This document shows positions 1 through 6,040 of a stretch of DNA of 16,840 nt, piece by piece (positions within the stretch are counted from its first letter, which is position 1; each line of letters starts with the position of its first letter). Origin of the DNA: Candidatus Zhuqueibacterota bacterium. Its GTDB lineage: Bacteria > Zhuqueibacterota > Zhuqueibacteria > Oceanimicrobiales > Oceanimicrobiaceae. The translations under genes were made by a program, and so were the position numbers. The stretch is from NCBI GenBank assembly GCA_011775825.1, contig JAABYK010000047.1, positions 1-16,840 on the forward strand, given 5' to 3'. The notes beneath the pieces are model-generated. The model was not told the origin of the DNA and did not search any database. It saw only the letters and a list, made by a program, of their open reading frames with translations.

Positions 1-233
1 TTCGTGCTCTTCGTGTCCTTTGTGGTTATAATTGTTTGGTTGCGGCCAAAGGCCGCGCTGTGAAAATCCGTGTGAATCCGTGGCTCAGACTTCAAGGGCC
101 TTTGGTTGCGGCTCCGCTGCGCTGTGGTACTCATTGTCCATCCGTAGCACCTGACAATTGAAGTTTTTGGCTGCCGCCACGCTATGAGAATCTATGTCCT
201 AATATCTCTTCTCTGTGTCCTTTTACACTCCAA
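1..233. repeat. Noncoding repeat cluster: diverged ~65-bp tandem units
   Basis: No gene is visible here. Three units begin with TTTGGYTGCSGC at 35, 101 and 166, a spacing of 66 and 65 bp. Units 1 and 2 share further blocks in the same order: GCGCTGTG, then ATCCGT, then CTGA/CAGA, then TTGAAG/TTCAAG. Unit 3 is more decayed. Unit 1 contains the palindrome GCGGCC-AAA-GGCCGC (42-56). Bases 1-27 are three 9-mers of the form TTYGTGNNN, and 61-82 repeats ATCCGTG with a 10-base step. Bases 60-113 match 14722-14775 at 52 of 54 positions. This is an extragenic repeat family, not a CRISPR, because there are no constant repeats with unique spacers. Its function is unknown. Confidence 0.7.
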
Positions 234-956
234 TCATCTATTCGACAGTGCCTTCTCGCCCTTAACCAGATCAGCAATCAAAAACGGGCTATAATAAAGG
301 AAGAACAGAAATAGGCTGACCGGTATCAGGCTGAGAAGATACCAGGGCCACGGCCCCAAGTAATCGAGTAAAGTCGCCTGTTCAGGCGTGCCGCACAGAT
401 AGAGAAAGTTGGTGTCGAGAAGCCAATTGACGGGGGCAATGAGCATAGCGTAGACAGCTGTGGTGACAAATGCTCGCCCGATAGATTTGAAGGTGGGTCG
501 GTATTTAAACACAACTGTGGCGAAGATAGCGCTGACGATGATCAGACCGTGCGGAATAAAGAAGAAGAAAAAATCCATATGGGGGAAGCCGTAATCCAGA
601 TCGGGCGTGAGAATCGCTTGCAGGGTTCCGCCGAATCCCCAGAAGTAAGTCAGTTCGTACAAATAGTAGTTCCGATTGATTAGCATAATCCCGGCCAGTA
701 TCCCGCCCACATCACACAAATGCAATGGCAACACATTTTCACTTGCCCACATCTCGCCCATGAGTATTCGATAGAGCGGTTCAATGATCTTGCTTATCAA
801 GATAACCGCTGCCAAACTGATTGCGATCTTTTGAACGAGCTGTTTGGAGTAAATGCGCACCACGAGCAATGGGAACCCCACAGTCACAACCAAAATACCG
901 ACCAGGGCAAAGCCATGTTCCCATCCAAAGATGGTGAAGGAATTCTCAGATTGCAT
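234..956 (-). CDS. YwaF/TMEM164-like integral membrane protein (TIGR02206 family)
   Basis: A 240-aa, very hydrophobic protein with about seven predicted membrane segments. It carries the features I associate with the YwaF/TIGR02206 family: HLCD at residues 79-82, the YFWGFGG...LTPDL block at 104-120, IPHG at 134-137, and a late NFLYL...GPWPWY block (183-206). From memory, the related animal protein TMEM164 is an acyltransferase using a Cys-His pair. Here Cys81 and His136 are similarly spaced and sit in the conserved motifs, so a lipid acyl-transfer role is possible but is inference. The start is ATG, with only a weak AAGAA upstream. The gene stands alone: a repeat-rich spacer lies downstream and a 374-bp gene-free stretch upstream. 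Confidence is high for the family and low for the biochemical role. Confidence 0.8.
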   Translation of the reverse strand: MQSENSFTIFGWEHGFALVGILVVTVGFPLLVVRIYSKQLVQKIAISLAAVILISKIIEPLYRILMGEMWASENVLPLHLCDVGGILAGIMLINRNYYLYELTYFWGFGGTLQAILTPDLDYGFPHMDFFFFFIPHGLIIVSAIFATVVFKYRPTFKSIGRAFVTTAVYAMLIAPVNWLLDTNFLYLCGTPEQATLLDYLGPWPWYLLSLIPVSLFLFFLYYSPFLIADLVKGEKALSNR

Positions 957-1330
957 TATCTATTTCTTCAATAAATCGTGGGTGAGTTCGTGTTGGTGAT
1001 CGCTAACTTTGAGGAAGGTAAGAAAAACCGTTTGCCAAAACAAGCAGAAAAATGAGGGGCTATTTGATTTTGTGGCATGGTTTTGAGATTTTGGCGTTGT
1101 CGTTATCGTTGAGGAGAAGTGTAAAGCGAAGAGCGATCGTGAATTCGCCTCACTATTTACGCTCTTCGCTTTGTGTCTTACTAAGTTAGTCTTAAAACTA
1201 CAGCGAAAGTTTTGAAGATATTGTCAGATATAAGCTTCGATGTCAAAATGATTAGAGTCAAAATAAGTTTTTCTAAACATTTTGCCATTAAAATGATGGA
1301 TTCGAGACCTTTCGCAGCAGTATTAATTAA
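957..1330. other. Gene-free stretch between membrane protein and Zn-ribbon gene
   Basis: No convincing ORF lies in these 374 bases. The clear structure is the hairpin at 1123-1172, listed separately. On the minus strand a perfect TTGACA box (1241-1246 on the plus strand) is followed 17 bases later by a poor -10, CAATAT (1218-1223). If used, it would give a leader of about 250 nt through the hairpin to the membrane-protein gene. This promoter call is weak. Confidence 0.4.
1123..1172. other. Perfect 13-bp inverted repeat (stem-loop)
   Basis: AAAGCGAAGAGCG (1123-1135) is exactly complementary to CGCTCTTCGCTTT (1160-1172), across a 24-base loop. The loop can itself pair GTGA with TCAC (1139-1142 / 1150-1153). 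It lies about 160 bases beyond the Zn-ribbon stop and about 170 bases before the membrane-protein start on the same strand, so it could end the sigma-operon transcript. Neither side has a run of Ts, so a classical intrinsic terminator is not supported. It may be a small repeat element. Confidence 0.55.
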
Positions 1331-1540
1331 TTAGCCGGTGAAAAGGTCAAATATGTTTCCGAGCATGTTGCTGTCGGCTTTGTAGATTTCGGTATATCTG
1401 CAACGAGAACAGGTGACGGTGCTGAATCTCCTGCTCTGGATGTCGAATACTTTACTCCAAAATCCACCTGTTGCTCGAAATTCACTGATTTCATAATCGC
1501 TGTTCTCGCATTTCGGACAAGTATAATTCAGTTTTTGCAT
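1331..1540 (-). CDS. Small zinc-ribbon protein (DUF2082/zinc_ribbon_13-like)
   Basis: A 69-aa protein with two CxxC knuckles, Cys8-Pro-Lys-Cys11 and Cys44-Ser-Arg-Cys47. These form a rubredoxin-type zinc ribbon, and the second is followed by RYTEIYK. The N-terminal YTCPKCENSDYE and central FRATGG patterns fit the PF09855 group, annotated as Zn-ribbon proteins that may bind nucleic acid; the true function is unknown. The start is ATG with a strong AGGAGG 9 bases upstream. It is the last gene of the sigma-factor operon, 30 bases after the YbjQ-like gene, so it is probably co-transcribed. Confidence is high that it is a real gene with a metal site and low for its role. Confidence 0.8.
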   Translation of the reverse strand: MQKLNYTCPKCENSDYEISEFRATGGFWSKVFDIQSRRFSTVTCSRCRYTEIYKADSNMLGNIFDLFTG

Positions 1541-1570
1541 TTTTATTCCCTCCTGTTAAGAGCCGTTCGA

Positions 1571-1885
1571 TCACTTCACAACGACCGCGGTGCCATAGGC
1601 CAGAATCTCCGAAGCCATACCCATCACATAACTGGTGGTAAAGCGAACATCGACGATAGCATTGGCTCCCATTTCATTCGCGGAGTCTGTCATCCGGTCG
1701 ATAGCTTGCTCCCGTGCCTCGGCAAGCATTTTGGTGTATTCTTCAATTTCGCCTCCAACCAAGTTTTTCAGACCTGCAACAATGTCTCGACCGAGATGGC
1801 GGGCTCGAATGGTATTCCCTCGCACGAGGCCGAGAGTCTGCACAATGTTTTTGCCTGCGATGGAACCCGAAGTGGTTATGATCAT
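1571..1885 (-). CDS. YbjQ-family (DUF74, PF01906) protein
   Basis: A 104-aa protein matching the YbjQ/DUF74 family over its whole length: an N-terminal TTSGSIAGKNI, then the GNTIRARHLGRD segment, a helix with EEYTKMLAEAREQAIDRM (about 48-65), and the signature GANAIVDVRF near 73-82. Known members are small, oligomeric and often labelled putative heavy-metal-binding proteins, though a function is not firmly established. The ATG overlaps the anti-sigma stop as ATGA (1882-1885). It has an ideal AAGGAGGTG Shine-Dalgarno inside the upstream gene, so translation is coupled. Its place behind a sigma/anti-sigma pair suggests it is an output of that switch (inference). Confidence 0.88.
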   Translation of the reverse strand: MIITTSGSIAGKNIVQTLGLVRGNTIRARHLGRDIVAGLKNLVGGEIEEYTKMLAEAREQAIDRMTDSANEMGANAIVDVRFTTSYVMGMASEILAYGTAVVVK

Positions 1886-2349
1886 CTTTTCACCTCCTTA
1901 TAAGGATCATGTTTAAAGGTAAATAACTTCTCACGTATAATTGAAACGAGCAGCATGACCAAGCCGCCAATGGTCAAAACAATCCCCGCTTTGACAACCC
2001 CGGCCAACTGTGGCTCCGCGATAATGGCTTCCACGGCTTTGAATCCACCATAAGTTAGCAGAATAATGAATCCAATCGAAAAGACAATCCAGGCAAACCC
2101 GCGCTCCAACCGATTGTAAACATTTACCCAGTAATTATCCCAAACTTCACCAGATGGGGCTTTGAGTTTCATGGTTTTGGTCACCTCCTTTAGTTGCATT
2201 TGTTGCTGCCATTCTTTTTCGCATTCAGGATAGTTTTCAACAAACTGCTGAAATTTATTCCACTCCTCTTCTTGAAGCTCACCATCGATGGCCTTTGTAA
2301 GTAGAAATTCAAAGCGTTTTCTATCTGAATTGGAAAGCTCGGGCGTCAT
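1882..2349 (-). CDS. Putative anti-sigma factor, two membrane helices
   Basis: A 155-aa protein with a charged cytosolic N-terminus (1-82) and two hydrophobic segments (about 84-103 and 116-138), ending in a short basic tail. The N-terminal part, DRKRFEFLLTKAIDGELQEEEW, then FVENYPECEKEWQQQ, has the helical layout of anti-sigma domains that begin with LLxxxxDGEL. The zinc-binding HxxxCxxC of ZAS proteins is absent and only one cysteine (Cys43) is present, so it would act without zinc. It is identified mainly by position: its ATG overlaps the sigma-factor stop as ATGA (2346-2349). It probably holds the sigma factor at the membrane until a signal arrives. No protease partner is visible in the window. 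Confidence 0.75.
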   Translation of the reverse strand: MTPELSNSDRKRFEFLLTKAIDGELQEEEWNKFQQFVENYPECEKEWQQQMQLKEVTKTMKLKAPSGEVWDNYWVNVYNRLERGFAWIVFSIGFIILLTYGGFKAVEAIIAEPQLAGVVKAGIVLTIGGLVMLLVSIIREKLFTFKHDPYKEVKR

Positions 2350-2930
2350 GAAACATACCTCTCAAGTTCTGTCCTTAATGCCTTACGAGCATTGTAAAGG
2401 CGCGACATGACTGTTCCGATCGGACAATCCAACATTTCCGCGATTTCCTTATATGAGACATCTTGAAAGTCTTTAAGGATGATGATTTCTTTCTCGTGTG
2501 ATTTTAGGGAATTCAAACATTTCCAGACATTCTCTCGAATTTCTGCTTGTTCCAGATGATCCAGAGCAGTCGACCCGTCATCCGGAAGTGCCTGCACAAC
2601 CGCTTCGCCAATTTCGGAAAACGGCCGCGCGTGTCTGGTTCGATCGCGCAAATAATTGAGACAAAGATTCTTCAGAATCCGATAGTACCATGTGAAAAAC
2701 TTTCGATTGGTGTCAAATCGCTTCATCGCTTTATAGACACGTACAAACGCTTCCTGTGAAAGATCCAGCGCCGCCTCATGGGTCGCTACAAACGCCAGGG
2801 CGCAAAAATAGGCGCGCCGCATGTATTTCTTGACCAGCAGGCCAAATGCCTGTTTGTCGCCACGCTGGCACTTCAGTATGATCTCTTTTTCATCGAATGA
2901 CGCGATGGCTTTCTCTTCTGTGTTTTGCAA
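2346..2930 (-). CDS. ECF-type RNA polymerase sigma factor
   Basis: A 194-aa sigma70-family protein of extracytoplasmic-function type. Region 2 spans about 26-97: QEAFVRVYKAMKRFD, then FFTWYYRILKNLCLNYLRDRTR. Region 4 spans about 135-188: LKSHEKEIIILKDFQDVSYKEIAEML, then the helix-turn-helix CPIGTVMSRLYNARKAL. Regions 1 and 3 are missing, as is normal for the group. The frame has no ATG; a stop lies upstream, and the only fitting start is TTG at 2930-2928, preceded by GAGGA, so low translation is likely by design. It heads a four-gene operon with its anti-sigma factor, a YbjQ-like protein and a Zn-ribbon protein. ECF factors usually control their own operon, but I cannot identify a matching promoter here. 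Confidence 0.93.
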   Translation of the reverse strand: MQNTEEKAIASFDEKEIILKCQRGDKQAFGLLVKKYMRRAYFCALAFVATHEAALDLSQEAFVRVYKAMKRFDTNRKFFTWYYRILKNLCLNYLRDRTRHARPFSEIGEAVVQALPDDGSTALDHLEQAEIRENVWKCLNSLKSHEKEIIILKDFQDVSYKEIAEMLDCPIGTVMSRLYNARKALRTELERYVS

Positions 2931-3217
2931 GACATCCTCATGAAAGATTTCGTTCCTGCAAAGTTACAATCATTATACCCTCAATTCAATAGATTATTCA
3001 GATTAATCAAGAATTTCAAAATTGATTGCATTGGATTATCAAAATTAGTTCATTATAATATCTGAACGAAAACAGCCGCTTCGAGTCATTCCCGCATAGT
3101 GGCCGGCGGAATCTCCGATCTTGAAATGAGTAAATTCCCGCCTTAAACGATCACCGAATGCCATGCTTCTCCGTTTCGTTCAGACGTAAATGATCCAACC
3201 AATCATGGAGGAGAACA
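2931..3217. promoter_or_regulatory. Divergent intergenic region, sigma operon / histidine kinase
   Basis: This 287-base spacer, AT-rich in its left part, separates the two divergent units and must hold both promoters. On the minus strand a perfect TATAAT (2977-2972) lies about 40 bases before the TTG start of the sigma gene, but no good -35 box is visible. The plus-strand promoter is listed separately. The leader of the kinase gene (from about 3066) is more GC-rich, with an imperfect ATTCCCGC / GGCGGAAT hairpin around 3090-3114. No operator is clearly recognisable. Confidence 0.5.
3031..3059 (+). promoter_or_regulatory. Sigma70-type promoter for the histidine kinase
   Basis: TTGGAT (3031-3036) is followed after exactly 17 bases by a perfect TATAAT (3054-3059). 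This matches the housekeeping consensus at 4/6 and 6/6 with optimal spacing. The predicted start, near 3066, gives a leader of about 150 nt. Confidence 0.55.
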
Positions 3218-5899
3218 ATGAGCGCAAATCAAATTGACTTTGAAGACCTGATTACCAGCGTCTCCACCAGCTTTGTCAATCTTGCTGCAAAGGACATCGA
3301 GAGTGGCATCCATCACACGCTGCAGGAAATTGGCGAATTTGTGGAAGCGGATCGCAGTTATGTTGTCCGCTTTTCCGATGATGGAACCACCATGAGCAAT
3401 ACCCATGAATGGTGTCGAGAAGGTGTCGAACCGCAAATTCAGAATTTGAAGCACTTACCGAGCGATTCATTCCCGTGGTGGATGGGAAGAATGCGCCGGT
3501 TTGAGACGATTCAAATCCCCGATGTGGCAGAACTTTCTCCGGAAGCAGCGGCCGAACGAGAAATTTTACAAATGCAGGATGTTAAGTCTTTGATCGTGGT
3601 CCCCATGATTTTCGGAGGTTCGTTGGTGGGGTTTCTCGGATTCGACGCGGTTCGGGCCAGGAAAACCTGGGCAGAAGAAAGCATCAAGGTGCTGAAGATC
3701 GTCGGGGAAATTTTTGTCAACGCATTAGAACGGCAGAAAGCCGAAACAGCATGTGTAAACCAGCAACGCAAGTACGAAAATCTGGTCAATTCCGTCGAGG
3801 GTATCGTCTGGGAGTTAGACGCTGACACGTTTCAATTCACATTTGTGAGTAAACAGACGGAGAAAATCCTGGGTTATCCAATTCAACGTTGGCTTTCAGA
3901 GCCAGGTTTCTGGCAAGATCATATCCATCCGGAGGATCGAGATTGGGTTGTCGCTTACTGCAAACAAAGAAGCCAGCAAAAGAAGCCTTACCGATTTGAA
4001 TACCGAATGGTTGCCGCCGATGGAAGAACGATTTGGCTCAGGGATAATGTGACAGTTGTGGAAGAAGACGACAGACACGTGAAGCTGCAGGGGGTCATGG
4101 TTGACGTAACGGAGCAAAAAACGGCAGAGGAAGCCCTGAAAGAAAGTGAGGAAAAATACCAGCTGTTAGTTGAAAATTCGGGTATACCAATCACCATTCT
4201 CGATGCTGATGCTAGAATTTCGTTGATCAATAACATCGGTGCAGAGAACCTTATAAGTACATCCGAGCAGCTGGTCGGGAAAACACTGTATGATATTCTT
4301 CCAAAACAGCAAGCTGAGCTTTTTCATAAACGATTTCACGAAGTGGTGAAATCCGGAAAACGACGTGAATTCGAAGATTGTATCCAGATTAGGAACGAAA
4401 AACGGTGGTTCTGGTCTCTAATCCACCCGATTAAGAACACAGATGACAAGGTGATAGGTGTGCAGGTAGTTTCACACGATATTACCGAACGCAAACAAGC
4501 CGAGACAGATTTGCAAAACAGCGAACTACGGTACCGCACCCTGGCCGAAAATACTCCGGTTGGTATTTGGCAAGTGACACCGGACCGAAAAACCATGTAT
4601 GTAAATGATGCAATGTGCCGTATGCTCGAGATAGATGGACCACATGAACTCCACGTCAAAACGTACCATGATTTTTTCACCTCTGAGAGTTTAGGGGTTA
4701 TTTCTCAACAAATCGAAAAACGACAGAGGGGAGAAACCTCCAGCTATGAGGTCGAGCTCATAACCAAAAAAGGTCGGCGACGCAACGTGGTCATTTACGG
4801 AGCGCCTCTGTTCTCAGCAGGTGGAGAATTGGAGGCCTTGATTGGGACAGTCATGGACATCACAGAGCGCAAACAGGCCGAAGAAACCTTGCGTGAGAGC
4901 GAAACCAGGCTGCGCTTGATGACTCGGCAAATACCCGCCGTCCTATGGACCACGGATAAACTACTACGTTTTACATCATCGGTGGGTGCCGGGCTCTCGG
5001 ACTTGAAGCTGAAACCAAGCCAGGTTGTGGGGCAGAGCCTTTTCGACTTTTTCCGAACAAGAGATCTTGACTACTTGCCAATCTCTGCGCATCGTCAGGC
5101 CGTTAACGGTGATGCAGTTAACTATGAATTGGAATGGAAGGGACGAACCTATCATAGTCACATTGAGCCACTGAGAAATGCCAAAAATGAGATCGTCGGG
5201 ACCATCGGGCTGGCACACGACATCACCAAACGCAAACAGGCGGAACAACAACTGCGTAACTTATCCGTGTACCTCCAAACTGTCAGAGAGGAAGAGAGAA
5301 CGCGTATCTCCAGAGAGATTCATGACGAACTCGGACAGGCTTTGACCGGGCTGAAGATGGATTTGGCATGGCTCAAAAGTCACCTCCCATCTGAAAAGCT
5401 TGTTCAAGAACGCACCACCGCGATGTCCGCCATCATCGATGAGACCATTGCTTCCATGCGAAGAATTGCCTCTGATTTGCGCCCCAGTGTCCTCGATGAC
5501 CTGGGACTGACAGCCGCAATCGAATGGCAGGCGCAAGAGTTCGAGAAACGCACCGGGATTAAGTGTCGAGTATCATCGCATCCAAGTGAGATAGCTTTGG
5601 ACTCGAGGCGGTCGACAACCATTTTTCGAATGTTCCAGGAAAGCTTGACCAACGCGGCGCGCCACTCAAAGGCAAGTCAAGTTGAGGTCAGACTGAACAA
5701 ACAGCCAAATGCGATTACACTACGAGTGCAGGATAATGGCCGCGGCATCAAGGAGGATGAAATCAATGGCTCGAAATCGCTTGGACTGGTAGGCATCCGC
5801 GAACGAGCTTATTCGTGGGGAGGAAAAGTCGAAATTTCCGGCAAGCCGGGCAAAGGCACCAACGTTACGGTCACGATTCCGCACAAGGATGATAACTGA
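3218..5899 (+). CDS. Orphan PAS/GAF sensor histidine kinase (NarL-type, HisKA_3)
   Basis: An 893-aa cytosolic sensor kinase with no membrane segment. Order of domains: GAF (about 10-172); four PAS/PAC units (about 185-300, 308-425, 433-552, 561-672), each ending in a near-identical DITERKQAE-like linker; HisKA_3 dimerisation domain with phospho-acceptor His702 in REIHDELGQ; HATPase_c (about 795-890) with N-box Gln807-Glu808...Asn812, G1 DNGRG (839-843), G2 LGLVGI (855-860) and GKGT (878-881). This makes it a member of the family that usually phosphorylates NarL/FixJ-type regulators. No response regulator is in the window, so its partner lies elsewhere. The ligands of the GAF and PAS domains cannot be told from sequence. 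The ATG has an ideal GGAGGAG (3207-3213). It is divergent from the sigma operon and convergent with the helicase gene. Confidence 0.95.
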   Translation: MSANQIDFEDLITSVSTSFVNLAAKDIESGIHHTLQEIGEFVEADRSYVVRFSDDGTTMSNTHEWCREGVEPQIQNLKHLPSDSFPWWMGRMRRFETIQIPDVAELSPEAAAEREILQMQDVKSLIVVPMIFGGSLVGFLGFDAVRARKTWAEESIKVLKIVGEIFVNALERQKAETACVNQQRKYENLVNSVEGIVWELDADTFQFTFVSKQTEKILGYPIQRWLSEPGFWQDHIHPEDRDWVVAYCKQRSQQKKPYRFEYRMVAADGRTIWLRDNVTVVEEDDRHVKLQGVMVDVTEQKTAEEALKESEEKYQLLVENSGIPITILDADARISLINNIGAENLISTSEQLVGKTLYDILPKQQAELFHKRFHEVVKSGKRREFEDCIQIRNEKRWFWSLIHPIKNTDDKVIGVQVVSHDITERKQAETDLQNSELRYRTLAENTPVGIWQVTPDRKTMYVNDAMCRMLEIDGPHELHVKTYHDFFTSESLGVISQQIEKRQRGETSSYEVELITKKGRRRNVVIYGAPLFSAGGELEALIGTVMDITERKQAEETLRESETRLRLMTRQIPAVLWTTDKLLRFTSSVGAGLSDLKLKPSQVVGQSLFDFFRTRDLDYLPISAHRQAVNGDAVNYELEWKGRTYHSHIEPLRNAKNEIVGTIGLAHDITKRKQAEQQLRNLSVYLQTVREEERTRISREIHDELGQALTGLKMDLAWLKSHLPSEKLVQERTTAMSAIIDETIASMRRIASDLRPSVLDDLGLTAAIEWQAQEFEKRTGIKCRVSSHPSEIALDSRRSTTIFRMFQESLTNAARHSKASQVEVRLNKQPNAITLRVQDNGRGIKEDEINGSKSLGLVGIRERAYSWGGKVEISGKPGKGTNVTVTIPHKDDN

Positions 5900-5907
5900 T
5901 GCGGGCT

Positions 5908-6040
5908 TAAGGCTTGTGCAAAAATAACTCGGAATCCCCCATGCTTCGACTCCGCATGAACAAGATATGTCTTCACACTGCGTAGTCGAAGTGTGATAAT
6001 TGCTACCCAAAATGGCATGTTATTTTTGCACAAGCCCTTA
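5908..6040. mobile_element. MITE-like inverted-repeat element between convergent genes
   Basis: GCTTGTGCAAAAATAAC with one more G (5911-5928) is perfectly complementary, over 18 bp, to 6019-6036. Allowing a one-base gap, the match continues to TAA at both outer ends (5908-5910 and 6038-6040), giving a 133-bp unit flanked by TA, the target used by IS630/Tc1-type elements. Inside are two hairpins, CATGC/GCATG (5940-5944/5954-5958) and CACACT/AGTGTG (5974-5979/5990-5995). Their loops carry TTCGACT and AGTCGAA, which are complementary. No transposase is encoded. The right end overlaps the helicase stop codon. It could also serve as a two-way transcription stop for the convergent genes. The mobile origin is inference from a single copy. 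Confidence 0.55.

Noticed and set aside
1..190. Possible CRISPR array from regularly spaced repeats (66 and 65 bp)
   Set aside because: Similarity runs through the whole units rather than constant repeats with unique spacers, units decay quickly, and no cas gene is near.
957..1330. tRNA or small structured RNA gene in the gap
   Set aside because: No cloverleaf arms or CCA end. Only a simple hairpin is visible.
2930..2942. ATG codons just upstream of the sigma gene as alternative starts
   Set aside because: Both ATGs (in ATGAGGATG) are out of frame with the sigma protein, and a stop lies in frame further upstream.
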